DNA of 64,000 nucleotides from Niastella yeongjuensis (GCF_900110245.1 NZ_FOCZ01000007.1:186001-250000), one strand, 5' to 3'; shown: positions 52,248 through 62,400, numbered from the stretch's first letter. The notes: generated from the letters alone by a model not told the origin. Numbers and translations: made by a program.

Positions 52248-52533
52248 GGTATTAGAATTTCATTAACAGGTATATCAGTTTTCAATATGCGTAGGTTATA
52301 GTGGGAAACTACCTGCACTTTTAACGTCTCTTTTTATAAGTTTTCCATTTGAGTATTTGGTACAATTACTGCCAAGTTTTAACTTGCATATAAGCTTAAT
52401 TCACCCCCCGGTATCCTAATAAAAACAGCCTTTAACCATCTGAGCCCCGACCCACTGATGATTGTACTTTCATTTATGAAGTAGCTGACTACAGCTGCCT
52501 GTTTGCATTATATTTTATTGAGTTTTTATAGTT

Positions 52534-54015
52534 ATGAACCAATATTTACTATTACGCGATAATAAACAAACTGGCCCTTATTCCGCCCAGGAGCTGGCGG
52601 CCAAAGGTTTGAAACCTTATGACCTGGTATGGTTAGAAGGGAAAAGTGCGGCCTGGCGTTACCCCGGTGAACTGGAAGAACTCAAAGCCTTTGCACCAGT
52701 AATGGAAGGAACGGAAACTTCCCTGCAGGCGGTTGCCGAAACCGTACCGGAAGCCCAGCCGGTAAGCAAACAGGTTGAGCAAACTTCCAAACACATTTAC
52801 GTAACCATGCCAAAGGGCAAGGCCCAGACAGCCAGCACCCCGGTTGCCAAAAAAGAAGAAACAGCCAAAGCGGTTTCTTCCCAAAACGATAAGAACGCCA
52901 ATACGGCCAATAATACCCAAAAGAAAGCAGCCGCTACTACCTACCTCATTTCCGAGGAAGACGATGAACTGAACAGTGCATTACTGAAAGGTCATAAGAG
53001 CCGGAAACAGGAAGACGACCAGATCAACAGCGGGTTCATGAACGATTACGAATCCCGGAAAGCAGCCTGGTCAAAAAACAATTCAGGCGGGTCGGCCGTA
53101 AAAGCAGTCGAAAAACCAATTGAAAAGGCGGCATCCCAACCCAAAAAGGAAACCTGGGCAGGTCCTAAAAAAGATCAGTTCGACCTGAAGACATTACTGG
53201 CCGGTTCAAGCCAATACCTGCAGAACAATAAAAACCTAACCCGGGTGCTGGTAGCAGTCGTGCTGATACTGGGCGGGGTAGTAATTGGTCTGGTTATTAA
53301 TTCCGGTCATAAACAACCTGATACCAGGGCGCTCGAAAGCCTGGTAAAAGAGATCAGGGATAAACAGAATGAGAAAACCACTTCCACGCCCCGTACCGGC
53401 GACGTGGCCCAAAAAAGCAAAGAGTCCCGGCATACAGCGGAACGCGAACATGTTTATAATAATGACCATGTAAATAGTGACCCCGAGCCTGCATCGACTT
53501 CAGGCTCCAATGAAAACCCGGCCAACCGGCCAGGCGGCCGCCATGCAGTAATTAAAAAGGATAACAGCGTGGTAACCCCGCCTCCCCCTCCAACAAAATC
53601 TATCACAGTTCCAATTTCACCCACTACCCAAACTGTTGAGACATCGCCAACCAATATGGAGCCAAAGGAAAAAGGCATTGATAAAGAAGTGATTGAAAAA
53701 GCACGTAAGAACATATATGAACAGGTGCATGTAGAAGCAAGCGCCTTCAAGGTAGGTTTACTGGGTGGTGTCTCCGACCTGGATATAACAGTGCAGAACA
53801 CCAGTTTGTATGCCCTTGACCAGGTTGCTGTAGAAGTAAGGTATTTTGGGCCGGAAAAGAAACTGGTAAAAACGCAAACTCTTCTCTTTAATAGTATACC
53901 GCCTGGTAAAAGAAGAACGGTGGAAGCACCCAGCACAAGACGTGGCATCACCATTGAATATGGGGTGATCAGCATAAACTCAAAAGCATTGGGATTAGCA
54001 CAATCTGGCTTCTGA
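52534..54015 (+). CDS. GYF_2 domain membrane protein
   Basis: 493 residues. N-terminal GYF_2 (DUF4339-type) domain, residues about 1-50: YLLLRDNKQTGPYSAQELAA...DLVWLEG. A low-complexity Lys/Ala/Thr/Gln linker (about 55-225) is followed by one membrane helix at about 235-255 (LTRVLVAVVLILGGVVIGLVI), a second Pro/Thr/Asn-rich linker (about 260-385) and a C-terminal beta domain (about 390-490, FKVGLLGGVSDLDITVQNTSLYALDQVAVEVRYF) that looks like a protein-interaction sandwich. The GYF_2 half would be cytoplasmic, the C-terminal part outside. Function unknown. Confidence 0.8.
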   Translation: MNQYLLLRDNKQTGPYSAQELAAKGLKPYDLVWLEGKSAAWRYPGELEELKAFAPVMEGTETSLQAVAETVPEAQPVSKQVEQTSKHIYVTMPKGKAQTASTPVAKKEETAKAVSSQNDKNANTANNTQKKAAATTYLISEEDDELNSALLKGHKSRKQEDDQINSGFMNDYESRKAAWSKNNSGGSAVKAVEKPIEKAASQPKKETWAGPKKDQFDLKTLLAGSSQYLQNNKNLTRVLVAVVLILGGVVIGLVINSGHKQPDTRALESLVKEIRDKQNEKTTSTPRTGDVAQKSKESRHTAEREHVYNNDHVNSDPEPASTSGSNENPANRPGGRHAVIKKDNSVVTPPPPPTKSITVPISPTTQTVETSPTNMEPKEKGIDKEVIEKARKNIYEQVHVEASAFKVGLLGGVSDLDITVQNTSLYALDQVAVEVRYFGPEKKLVKTQTLLFNSIPPGKRRTVEAPSTRRGITIEYGVISINSKALGLAQSGF

Positions 54016-54173
54016 GGAAGTTTCTACAGTTCTTGTTTTCGTTTTCCACATTTATTGCGTCTGGCATAGTTTTTAGACCTTACTTGATGCTGGCACAGTT
54101 TTTTTAAAAGTTAGGTGCTCTTAATTTAGTCAGTAATTGATTCACCTAAAGAGTTAAAAAACTTTTTTGCTTT

Positions 54174-54482
54174 ATGGATAAAACTGTTGCCACGTTTATA
54201 GGTGTTGTGAGTGTGGTTATTGGGCTTCACGCCTCTCGCGCCATGAATCAATCAAATATAACAGGTAAAGTAACATCAGAGCGGGATTCAATTTGGGTGT
54301 ATGCAGTTAATGGAACAGATTCTTTAAAAACAATGGTGAGTAACGGAGAGTTCCGGTTTAAAGTAAAACCGGGCGAGTGGCGGGTGATAGTGACAAAAAA
54401 TCATCCTAATACTGAGGGAGGACAAACAGTAGAAGTTTCAGAAGGACGTACACTTGATATGGGCACGATCATTCTAAATTAA
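54174..54482 (+). CDS. Small membrane/exported carboxypeptidase-regulatory-like protein
   Basis: 102 residues. N-terminal hydrophobic segment (VATFIGVVSVVIGLHA, about 5-20) may be an uncleaved anchor or weak signal. The rest is one Ig-like fold of the CarboxypepD_reg type: NITGKVTSERDSIWVYAVNGTDSLKTMVSNGEFRFKVKPGEWRVIV, the same fold found at the N-terminus of TonB-dependent barrels. Stand-alone copies are common in Bacteroidota. It follows the GYF gene by 158 bp and has its own terminator. Confidence 0.75.
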   Translation: MDKTVATFIGVVSVVIGLHASRAMNQSNITGKVTSERDSIWVYAVNGTDSLKTMVSNGEFRFKVKPGEWRVIVTKNHPNTEGGQTVEVSEGRTLDMGTIILN

Positions 54483-54511
54483 CAATATTAAATAAGGGAC
54501 GGTTCAAAACC

Positions 54512-54543
54512 AAAAGAGCTGGTGTTCGTCACCGGCTTTTTTT
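54512..54543 (+). terminator. Terminator after the small CarboxypepD_reg-like gene
   Basis: GCTGGTG / CACCGGC stem (one G-T pair) with a loop of TTCGT, followed by TTTTTTT, 30 bp after the stop. Confidence 0.85.
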
Positions 54544-54693
54544 ATGCCCCCCACAGCCCCCTAAAGGGGAGTAAACAGTTTACCGTTACCTATTCCATGT
54601 TTAAAGCCAATCCCCATGTTTCCCCTGCAACCTGTAACTCAGTATACAACTTATAGCCATATTCTAAGTAAATTGCATCCTTATTTCATTTGA

Positions 54694-56208
54694 ATGAATT
54701 CAATTCTGGTGATCGGTGCCGGGCATTCGGCAGTATCATTGATCGAATACCTGATGAAGGAAGCTGCATACAACAGCTGGTTCATCACTGTTGCTGAAAC
54801 TTATCCTGTAATCACACCGCTTATTACCAACCCGCCTTCGCATCTTAAAACTGTGATCATACACCCGGATAATGAACCCGGCCGTCAGCAACTGATCGCT
54901 GCTGCTGACATAGTGATCTCACTGTTGCCGGCCCCCTGGCACACGTTCATTGCTACTGATTGCCTACGGTTCAACAAACATTTTCTAACTCCTGCCAATA
55001 TAGATGATACCCTGACCGGTATGCAACCCGCCATTAAACAACAAAAACTGTTGTTCCTCTGCGAAATGGGATTGAATCCAGGCATCGATCACATGATTGC
55101 CATGCAACACATTCACCGCATAAAAGCCAATGGCGGCACCATTACTTCCTTTAAATCGCACTGTGGTGGATTGATATCACCGGAAAACGACGACAATCCA
55201 TGGCATTATAAATTGACCGGGATCCATCACAACCCGGTGCTGGCCGGTATAGATGGCGCGGTGTTTAAAGAAAATGGGGCTGTACACCAACTGTCTTACG
55301 AGCAGTTGTTCGACCCCAAACGGGTTATTCATATTCCCCACCTGGGTTACCTGGCCTGGTACCCTAACTGCGATTCGCTGCATTATATGCCGTTGTACGG
55401 GTTGCCCAATGCCAGTACTTTTATACGTTCCACACTGCGTTATCCCGAATTTTGTTTTGGCTGGAAAAATATAGTGGAGCTGAAACTGACCGATGGCACC
55501 AAACGGTATCAAACAGACGGATTAACGCTGCAACAATTTTTTCAGGAGCATTTCGCCCATCATGGTTTTGGGGAGTGGATCGAAAAGCAACTAACAGCGC
55601 GTTTTGCGCAAACAAAACAGTTGCTTGAGAAACTACAACAGCTGCTGGAGGCCGAACAGGAAGCCAATGAAGAAGAACGAAAAGCCCTGCAGGATTTTAT
55701 GATGGTCGATAACAACGGACAACTGATGGATGTGAACCTGGATTCCATAAAAAGCCAGGCGGCGGCTACGGTGGCCGGACAAATGCACGAAGCCAACCTG
55801 TCGATGAAACAGCTTTTCTTTTTAGGGATGGATGATGACCAGACCATAATAAATAAAGGCAACTGCAGTGCTGCCGACGTATTGCAATTTGCCATGGAAA
55901 AAAAATTGTTGTTGCAACCAGCCGATAAAGACCTGGTTGTATTGCACCATGAGATAGGTTACGAACTGGAAGGAACACAACACCTGGCCAGCAGCAGCCT
56001 GGTAGTAAAAGGCGAGAACCACCTGAACACAGCCATGGCTAAAACAACCGGGTTGCCATTGGGTATTGCGGCCAAACAAATATTGCTGGGCCGAATCCCG
56101 GAAACCGGTTTGCGCATACCTGTTATGTCGTCCGTATACATACCCGTTTTGCAGGAACTGGAAAAGAACGGGATCAGGTTTGAAGAGAATGACTGTATTA
56201 TACAATAG
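54694..56208 (+). CDS. Saccharopine dehydrogenase-like protein with an inserted helical segment
   Basis: 504 residues. Rossmann motif ILVIGAGHSAVSLIEYL at the N-terminus and DIVISLLPAPWH / FLCEMGLNPGIDHMIAM, typical of saccharopine dehydrogenase C-terminal-type enzymes (NAD(P) oxidoreductases joining or cleaving amino acids). The C-terminal DLVVLHHEIGYELEG and TTGLPLGIAAKQILLG are also standard. Between them, about residues 305-370, is a highly charged, Glu/Gln-rich helical insertion (KQLLEKLQQLLEAEQEANEEE). Convergent with the DUF1501 gene, whose stop overlaps its last 11 bp. Probably lysine metabolism, unproven. Confidence 0.88.
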   Translation: MNSILVIGAGHSAVSLIEYLMKEAAYNSWFITVAETYPVITPLITNPPSHLKTVIIHPDNEPGRQQLIAAADIVISLLPAPWHTFIATDCLRFNKHFLTPANIDDTLTGMQPAIKQQKLLFLCEMGLNPGIDHMIAMQHIHRIKANGGTITSFKSHCGGLISPENDDNPWHYKLTGIHHNPVLAGIDGAVFKENGAVHQLSYEQLFDPKRVIHIPHLGYLAWYPNCDSLHYMPLYGLPNASTFIRSTLRYPEFCFGWKNIVELKLTDGTKRYQTDGLTLQQFFQEHFAHHGFGEWIEKQLTARFAQTKQLLEKLQQLLEAEQEANEEERKALQDFMMVDNNGQLMDVNLDSIKSQAAATVAGQMHEANLSMKQLFFLGMDDDQTIINKGNCSAADVLQFAMEKKLLLQPADKDLVVLHHEIGYELEGTQHLASSSLVVKGENHLNTAMAKTTGLPLGIAAKQILLGRIPETGLRIPVMSSVYIPVLQELEKNGIRFEENDCIIQ

Positions 56209-57478
56209 GCACCGGCGAAAAATTTCCCATCAGGATCTGTTGCACCTCCTGCACCGGCATATTGAACCAGTTTTGTAACACCGACGTATATAATGATCTG
56301 AAGTCATACTGCATGGGCACATTGTCATTTGCCGTTACTTTTTCGGGGATCACCGGGTTTGAACCGATAATACCCGGTTTTATGGCGTTGCCGAAATAAA
56401 AAACGGGTGCTGCGGCTCCGTGGTCAGTACCATCGCTGGCATTGCTTTTTATTCTTCGGCCAAATTCCGAGATGGTCATACCCATCACCCGGTTTTCAAT
56501 TTGTAAGAATTGCAGGTCATTCATAAAAGCGCCAATGGCTTCCGATAAGCGTTGCAACAGTTTGGCGTGGGTGCCGGTAGTGGTATCTGTTTCCGTTTGT
56601 TTGGCATGGGTATCGAAGCTGCCTGTACTTACCATATACACTTTTGTTTTTAACCCGCCGGCAATAAGGCGCGACACGATCTTTAACTGATCGGCCAGCG
56701 GATTTTTACCTGCTGCAGGCCAGTTGGGCGATTGGGTAGTTACCTTTTGCGCCGCTTTTTTGATCACCGTTGCATACTGATCGGTTTTCTGGCTCATCAT
56801 TTCGATGTAATCCAGCTGTTCGCCCCAGCGGGAGTTGGCATTTACATTTACTTTTCCTTCTACCAGTTTATAAAAACCGGCCGGGTTGCTGATGGCCATG
56901 CCCATGGTGAACAGGGGACCCTGTAAGGCCGTTGATACCACCGCCCCTACCTGTATAGCCAGCGGATCGGGCATCGCTTCATTAGGGTAATTATCGGGGA
57001 ATTGTGGGTATACATCATTCAGGAATCGCCCGGCCCAGCCCGACGAAACCACTTTATCACTGTCGGAACCGGTCATCCAGATATCGGTTGCCCTGAAATG
57101 TGAGAAGTTGGGTTTGGGATAACTTACCGCCTGTATCACGCCAAGCTTTCCTTCATTGAACAATTGTTGCATATTGGCGAGTGCGGGATTAAAAGCCGTG
57201 GCATCGAAGCCATTCAGTCGTAATACTTTTTCCTGCGGAAGAAAGATATTGGGTCTTGCGGCCGTATAATTGCTGTATTGATCGAAAGGGATGACGGTAT
57301 TGATGCCATCATTGCCACCGGCCAGTTGAATCAGCACCAACACGCGATCGTTATCGAGACTGGCGTGCCGCGCATGTATGCCCGGCGTACCTGCGAGGGC
57401 TTTCAGTGATACGCCCTGCAAAAAGGAAGGCAATACAACGCCGGTAATAGTGTCCCGTAAAAATTTTCTGCGTTTCAT
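56198..57478 (-). CDS. DUF1501 protein with Tat signal
   Basis: 426 residues. The N-terminus MKRRKFLRDTITGVVLPSFLQG is a clear twin-arginine signal, so folded export is expected. The DUF1501 core begins DRVLVLIQLAGGNDGINTVIP (compare alkaline-phosphatase-superfamily relatives), with SHFRATDIWMTGSDS, TKVYMVSTGSFDTHAKQ, GMTISEFGRRIKSN and GTDHGAAAP. DUF1501 and DUF1800 proteins are nearly always paired; the reaction is unknown. It lies 11 bp downstream of the DUF1800 gene and overlaps the convergent gene's end by 11 bp. Confidence 0.93.
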   Translation of the reverse strand: MKRRKFLRDTITGVVLPSFLQGVSLKALAGTPGIHARHASLDNDRVLVLIQLAGGNDGINTVIPFDQYSNYTAARPNIFLPQEKVLRLNGFDATAFNPALANMQQLFNEGKLGVIQAVSYPKPNFSHFRATDIWMTGSDSDKVVSSGWAGRFLNDVYPQFPDNYPNEAMPDPLAIQVGAVVSTALQGPLFTMGMAISNPAGFYKLVEGKVNVNANSRWGEQLDYIEMMSQKTDQYATVIKKAAQKVTTQSPNWPAAGKNPLADQLKIVSRLIAGGLKTKVYMVSTGSFDTHAKQTETDTTTGTHAKLLQRLSEAIGAFMNDLQFLQIENRVMGMTISEFGRRIKSNASDGTDHGAAAPVFYFGNAIKPGIIGSNPVIPEKVTANDNVPMQYDFRSLYTSVLQNWFNMPVQEVQQILMGNFSPVPIV

Positions 57479-57489
57479 AGCTGGTGGTT

Positions 57490-59106
57490 TTACATTAACT
57501 GGTACTGTGGCAGGCTCATCATATATTTCAACAGGTTTTTCAACTTGCTGGTCACATTCTTTGTATTGGCTGCATCATCGGGTTTATCGTGTAGTTTCTG
57601 CCAGGCATCCGTCCAGTAATGGTCGCTGGCCATGCCTGGCAACCCCTGTAATAGAATACCGGTTTTCATATACTGTTTTTCTTCGGCCGGTAATTCAACG
57701 GCGTACAACAAGGCGGCCAGTTCATCGATCAGTTTATTAGGGTCGCCGGGCGCCGATAGTTGTTTCGTATACAGCAGCGGGTCGATGAGTATTTTCTTTC
57801 CATTACGTGCAAAGCCATTGGTCATCATGCGGTCGGTAAAAGCGGTGCGTTTGGGCAGCGTATCCGAACTGATCCATGATTTATCGTACATGGGTTCCTG
57901 GTAATAAGCAGGCCAGCCGGCCACATTGGGCGGGTCGCCAATATTCTGTTGCATTTGCGAAGCTGTCTGTTGAATATTGAGCCAGAAACTATACTGCTCT
58001 ACATAGCTGTCTTCAGCCGGGAATGGAACGCTGTATTCACGGCACAGGCCAACCGTAAAATCAATCGGGCTTTTAATGATGCTGCCGCGGTTGCCCACGT
58101 CGTAAAAATGCCGGCTGGTAAATAATATTTCCAGCACGGGTTTTATTTCATAATTGCTTTGTCGAAAGATGTTCGCTAGTGGTTCAATGATCGTTTTTTC
58201 CGTGCCCTCATCTATCTGGTGGTATACAAAGTACCGGTACAATTTGCGGCAGACAAAACGGGCTACTTCGGGTTGTTGAAAAATAAGGTCGAGCAATTCA
58301 TCGAGCTCCATTTCCCCTTCTTTTCCCTTACGACCTTTTATAACCTGGTTATTGTAGAATTCGGAGAATTGTTTGTCGCTTTCGTCATGGCGGCCCGCAT
58401 CGAAGGTGCCATGTATCCCGGGCAATGATTTGTTATCGATGCGGAAACCGGTTAGGATGCATGCGGCGGCTTTTACATCGGATTCGGTATAATGCGACCC
58501 CGGCCCCTTGCCTACCGTGAACAATTCCTGTAACTCCCGGCCATAGTTTTCATCGGGCGCTTTTTTAGTATTGGCATTTCCGTTCAGGTATTTAAGCATC
58601 GCTGCATCTATAGTTACCGCGCGCACCATAGTTTTAAAATTTCCCAATGCATATTGGCGTAATAATACATTGTGTTTGTAGACCATGGTGGGGTTTTCGA
58701 TCACCATGGCTTCGGTAGCAAAATGGTTGTGCCAGAACAGCACCATTTTTTCACGCAGAGTGCGTTGCTGGTTCAGCATGCAACCCAGCCACCAGGCTTT
58801 AAAAGAATTTCTTCTGCGGAAACCGTTCATTCCGCTGTATTGGGCTGCGGTTGTCCAGGTAAGGCCTGGTTGAACGTCTTCGTCGGTATATTTGTCGTCA
58901 TTGTAGTTATTGACAGGGGGCGCGGGAACAGGTTCCTCCTGATTCAACAATTGCTGAATGGTATGCCTGAGTGATTTTGACGCAAAATAATCAATGTCTT
59001 CTTTTTTTGCACCAAACAGGGTTCGCTTCAATAAATGTTTTACTTCAGGGTGCCCCCATTTGCCTTTGTACTTTTTCAAGGTGGTTGTTACGGATGGTAC
59101 TGTCAT
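57490..59106 (-). CDS. DUF1800 protein
   Basis: 538 residues. Typical segments: HPEVKHLLKRTLFGAKKEDID near the N-terminus, MVLFWHNHFATEA, LKYLNGNANTKKAPDENYGRELQELFTVGKG and GDPPNVAGWPAY. No signal peptide is obvious at the chosen start, while DUF1501 has a Tat signal; the two may be exported together or DUF1800 may stay inside. It lies 11 bp upstream of the DUF1501 gene and 22 bp downstream of the sirtuin gene, so a three-gene transcript is likely. Catalytic role not established for the family. Confidence 0.93.
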   Translation of the reverse strand: MTVPSVTTTLKKYKGKWGHPEVKHLLKRTLFGAKKEDIDYFASKSLRHTIQQLLNQEEPVPAPPVNNYNDDKYTDEDVQPGLTWTTAAQYSGMNGFRRRNSFKAWWLGCMLNQQRTLREKMVLFWHNHFATEAMVIENPTMVYKHNVLLRQYALGNFKTMVRAVTIDAAMLKYLNGNANTKKAPDENYGRELQELFTVGKGPGSHYTESDVKAAACILTGFRIDNKSLPGIHGTFDAGRHDESDKQFSEFYNNQVIKGRKGKEGEMELDELLDLIFQQPEVARFVCRKLYRYFVYHQIDEGTEKTIIEPLANIFRQSNYEIKPVLEILFTSRHFYDVGNRGSIIKSPIDFTVGLCREYSVPFPAEDSYVEQYSFWLNIQQTASQMQQNIGDPPNVAGWPAYYQEPMYDKSWISSDTLPKRTAFTDRMMTNGFARNGKKILIDPLLYTKQLSAPGDPNKLIDELAALLYAVELPAEEKQYMKTGILLQGLPGMASDHYWTDAWQKLHDKPDDAANTKNVTSKLKNLLKYMMSLPQYQLM

Positions 59107-59128
59107 TGCGTGCTTTTTTTGCAGGCGG

Positions 59129-59818
59129 CTATTGACTTTTTAACAGCTCGATCAGGTCCTGAATACCCTGGGTAGCCGGTTTTTCAATGTTTGTGACATT
59201 GTAAACGTTATCTGTTCTGGGGATCACCTTATCGATCACGTATTTGGGTATGTCCATGGGTGCATAATCAACCAGGCCTGCAGCCGGGTATACTACCAGG
59301 GAAGTACCTACTACCACAAAAATATCGGCGCTGAGCACTACGGGAACGGCTAACTGGATCATTGGCACCGGTTCTTCAAACCAGACGATGTTCGGGCGCA
59401 GCTGGGCACCGTCTTCGGCTTTGTCGCCCAGTTTGATGTCGTCGCGAATGTCGTACACCAGTGATTCATCAAATTCACTGCGCATTTTGAAGATCTCGCC
59501 ATGCAGGTGCAGTATTTTTTTTGAGCCGGCACGTTCGTGCAGGTCATCGATATTCTGGGTAATAATGGTCACATCAAAATCGTCCTGCAATTTAGCAAGA
59601 CCAATATGCGCGGCATTGGGTTGCGCTTCGAGTACATTTTTTCTACGCTGGTTGTAAAAGTCCAGCACCATGGCCGGGTCTTTTTTCCAGGCGCGTGGGG
59701 TAGCCACATCCGTCACTTTATATCCTTCCCATAATCCGTCGCTGTCGCGAAAGGTTTTTAATCCGCTCTCGGCGCTTATACCTGCGCCGGTCAATACTAC
59801 GATCTTCTTTTTACTCAT
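59129..59818 (-). CDS. Sir2-family NAD-dependent deacylase without zinc cysteines
   Basis: 229 residues; a complete sirtuin. NAD site [32 protein letters not shown], catalytic His H106 in LHLHGE, and the class III pocket residues Y55 and R58 (DFYNQRR), which in that class favour succinyl- or malonyl-lysine. The four Cys that normally hold a structural zinc, after HGE, are absent: the segment reads [20 protein letters not shown] and the whole protein has no Cys. The VWFGE motif is VWFEE. Probably still active because the catalytic set is intact. First gene of a likely operon; start nearly coincides with its promoter. Confidence 0.92.
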   Translation of the reverse strand: MSKKKIVVLTGAGISAESGLKTFRDSDGLWEGYKVTDVATPRAWKKDPAMVLDFYNQRRKNVLEAQPNAAHIGLAKLQDDFDVTIITQNIDDLHERAGSKKILHLHGEIFKMRSEFDESLVYDIRDDIKLGDKAEDGAQLRPNIVWFEEPVPMIQLAVPVVLSADIFVVVGTSLVVYPAAGLVDYAPMDIPKYVIDKVIPRTDNVYNVTNIEKPATQGIQDLIELLKSQ

Positions 59819-59822
59819 AGGT

Positions 59823-59830
59823 CAAATATA
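59823..59830 (-). promoter_or_regulatory. -7 box (TATATTTG), probable leaderless promoter for the sirtuin operon
   Basis: Exact match ending 4 nt before the ATG at 59818. A GGCAGTA-type array begins 10 bp further upstream, where a -33 element would lie. Confidence 0.7.
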
Positions 59831-59840
59831 AGGAAAAAGG

Positions 59841-59986
<146 letters not shown>

Positions 59987-59990
<4 letters not shown>

Positions 59991-61660
59991 TTCTTAGCTG
60001 TCAACGACCCGGCCGATTGTACTAAATTGATGAACTCCTGGCGGTAGCCGTTTGCATCGGTTCCCTTTGCGCTTTTGGCTAATTCAATTACCTGTTGGTA
60101 CGTGGCCTGTTGTTTGAATTCAGAATTTCGTAACAACATACCGAAGGAAGCTACGGCTGCCGAGAACCGGAAATTTTCTGAAGTATTGGCCAGGGCCTGG
60201 TGTGAATCCGTAACGGGGTGAACGATCAGCCTGCTTACATCGCCATCGGGCTTTTTGTAACGCAGCTTGATGGTCATGATTTCATCGCCACTACCAGTGG
60301 CTGTATTCGTTTTTGCGGGCTGATATTTCAGGTCATCTACCTTGCCGGTGAATTCACTTTTTACCCCGGTAGGAATTACTTCGTATAGTGCTGTTACGGT
60401 ATGGCCGGAACCCAGTTCGCCAGCATCTTTTTTATCATCGTTAAAATCCTCTGCAGCCATTACCCGGTTTTCATACCCAATAAGACGGTAGGCCTGTACT
60501 TTAGCCGGGTTAAATTCTATCTGGACTTTTACATCCTTGGCAATAGTGAACAGGGTGCTGCCAAACTCCGTTACCAGTACTTTGCGGGCTTCGTTGATGT
60601 TATCGATATAGGAGTGATTACCGTTCCCTTTATCGGCCAGCTGTTGCATTTTGTTATCTTTGTAGTTGCCCATACCATATCCCAATACACTCAGGAAAAT
60701 ACCGCTTTGTCTTTCTTTTTCGATCATAGATACCAGTTCATCATCACTGCTGGCGCCTACATTAAAATCGCCATCGGTGGCCAGAATGATGCGGTTATTG
60801 CCGCCTTTGATAAAATTATCCCGGGCAACTTTGTAGGCCAGTTGAATACCCTCCCCACCAGCGGTAGAACCACCGGCTTCAAGTTGGTCAATAGCTTCTT
60901 TAATAGCAGTTTTGTTGGAACCGCTGGTAGCCGGTAATACCAGTCCGGCATTACCGGCATATACTACAATGGCCACCTTATCATCGGGCCGCAATTGATC
61001 GGCCAGTAATTTCATAGATGATTTTACCAGGGGCAGTTTATTCTCATCTTCCATAGAACCGGAGACGTCTATCAAAAACACAATATTGGCATTGGGCAGG
61101 TTTTTCACCGGGATCTCCTTTCCCTGCAAACCGATGTGCACCAGGCGGTGTTGCGGGCTCCATGGACATTCACTCAATTCTGTATTAACCGTAAAAGGGT
61201 CGTCATTTTGCGGTTGTGGATAGGTGTAATCGAAGTAATTGATCATTTCCTCTATACGCACAGCGCCGGCCGGTGGAATGCTGCCATTATTAATATAACG
61301 GCGGATGTTACTGTAAGCGGCCTCATCTACATCTATCGAGAATGTCGACAATGGGTTTTGCGTGGCTGTAAGGAACCTGTTTTCCACAATATGATCGTAA
61401 TCTTCGGTATTGGGGTCCGTTGGCCTTTCTTCCTCTTTCACTTCTTCGTCTTTTATAATACGGGGCGGCGTGAATTTGCTTTCCGCAGTTACATAGGGTG
61501 CAGTAGCAGGCGCTGGCGCTACTTCCTGCAATGCCATGTCTTGCACCGTTACATTTCTTGTTGAGGAATCAGCTTTTGATTCGGAGGTGGCGCCCCGGTT
61601 ATTACAGGCAATAAAGATCCACAGCAGCAATGCTGCCAGTATTTGAAATAAAAACTTCAT
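59987..61660 (-). CDS. VWA-domain lipoprotein (YfbK-like)
   Basis: 557 residues. Signal peptide and lipobox ...LLWIFIAC (Cys19) followed by NNRG, then a linker and the YfbK-type N-terminal region (NPLSTFSIDVDEAAYSNIRRYI). The VWA domain (about 190-370) has an intact MIDAS: DVSGSM, a Thr in GGSTAGGEG, and Asp in LATDGDFNVGASS. The C-terminal DUF3520-like region ends YQQVIELAKSAKGTDANGYRQEFINLVQ. VWA MIDAS domains bind divalent metal and protein ligands; a membrane-anchored assembly or surveillance role is inferred. No MoxR ATPase is nearby. The stop abuts a heptamer arm. Confidence 0.9.
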
Positions 61661-61964
61661 GGCTGTTCGTTTTTAGGTGTGTGTGATTATAAGATGCAGG
61701 TAATTGATAATTACATAAACAGTTTACAGGAAAACAATAATTTAAATACCGGTATTTGTGGTTAATACGGACGGGAGTGAAAGGTAACCTGAAGGAAAAG
61801 TTAAATAGAGGAAGGCTAAAAGGCAGAGGGCAGAAGGCAGAAATAGAGTTGATCAGTTGACGGGTTAACAGGTTAACACGTTTGGAGGAATAAGGGCCGT
61901 ATAATTGGTTGCCAGTTTCCGGGACCCGGTAACTGGCAACCGGTAACATTCTTTAAACTTAAAA
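61661..61964. other. 304-bp non-coding gap
   Basis: Holds heptamer tracts at about 61821-61850 (AAAGGCAGAGGGCAGAAGG) and about 61850-61882 (TTGACGGG, TTAACAGG, TTAACACG, 8-bp period), then GGTAACTGGCAACCGGTAAC (about 61928-61947). Directly before the EVE-gene stop lies TTTAAACTTAAAACT. No gene; any frame across it is repeat-driven. Confidence 0.5.
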
Positions 61965-62372
61965 CTAAAGACCCGCTAATTCCATAATTGCTGCCCACTC
62001 ATCGTCAGTAACGGGCTGAACCGAAAGCTGGCTGATGCGTACCAGGGCCATATTGGCAAGACGTTTATCTTTTTTAATAACGCTTAATGAAACGGGGTGT
62101 TTCAGTTTTTTAAAAGGTTTCAGGTCAACCGCTACCCACTTGTCATCATCGGTGGATGGATCCTGGTAGGCTTCTTTTACCACTTTGGCAATGCCCACGA
62201 TCTCCAGGCCTTCATTGCTGTGATAATATAATACTTCCTCGCCCTTTTTCATGGTGCGCAGGTTGTTGCGTGCTGCGTAATTGCGTACGCCGTCCCAAAA
62301 GGTCTGTTTGTCTTTTTCAAATTGTTCCCAGGGATATACGGATGGTTCTGATTTTACGAGCCAGTAAGCCAT
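61965..62372 (-). CDS. EVE-domain protein
   Basis: 135 residues comprising a single EVE (PUA-like) domain: MAYWLVKSEPSVYPWEQFEK at the start, WDGVRNYAARNNLRTMKKGEEVLYYHSN in the middle, FKKLKHPVSLSVIKK and PVTDDEWAAIMELAGL at the end. EVE domains bind modified bases in nucleic acid in characterised relatives (THYN1). Cytoplasmic. It is divergent from the FG-GAP gene. A seven-of-eight -7 box (TACTTTCG) lies 20 nt upstream of the start. Confidence 0.93.
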   Translation of the reverse strand: MAYWLVKSEPSVYPWEQFEKDKQTFWDGVRNYAARNNLRTMKKGEEVLYYHSNEGLEIVGIAKVVKEAYQDPSTDDDKWVAVDLKPFKKLKHPVSLSVIKKDKRLANMALVRISQLSVQPVTDDEWAAIMELAGL

Positions 62373-62392
62373 AGTTGTTGTTATATGAAGGG

Positions 62393-62400
62393 CGAAAGTA
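62393..62400 (-). promoter_or_regulatory. -7 box (TACTTTCG) for the EVE gene
   Basis: Seven of eight match to TAnnTTTG, 20 nt before the start codon at 62372. Confidence 0.45.

Larger units (their letters stand above)
51990..52533. other. 544-bp non-coding gap with paired heptamer arrays
   Basis: Contains the gyrA -7 box (52043-52050, minus strand), the inverted heptamer pair (52132-52247), and about 285 bp of otherwise featureless sequence before the GYF-domain gene. A TTTGCATTATA-like sequence at 52502-52512 could belong to its promoter but is weak. Confidence 0.5.
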
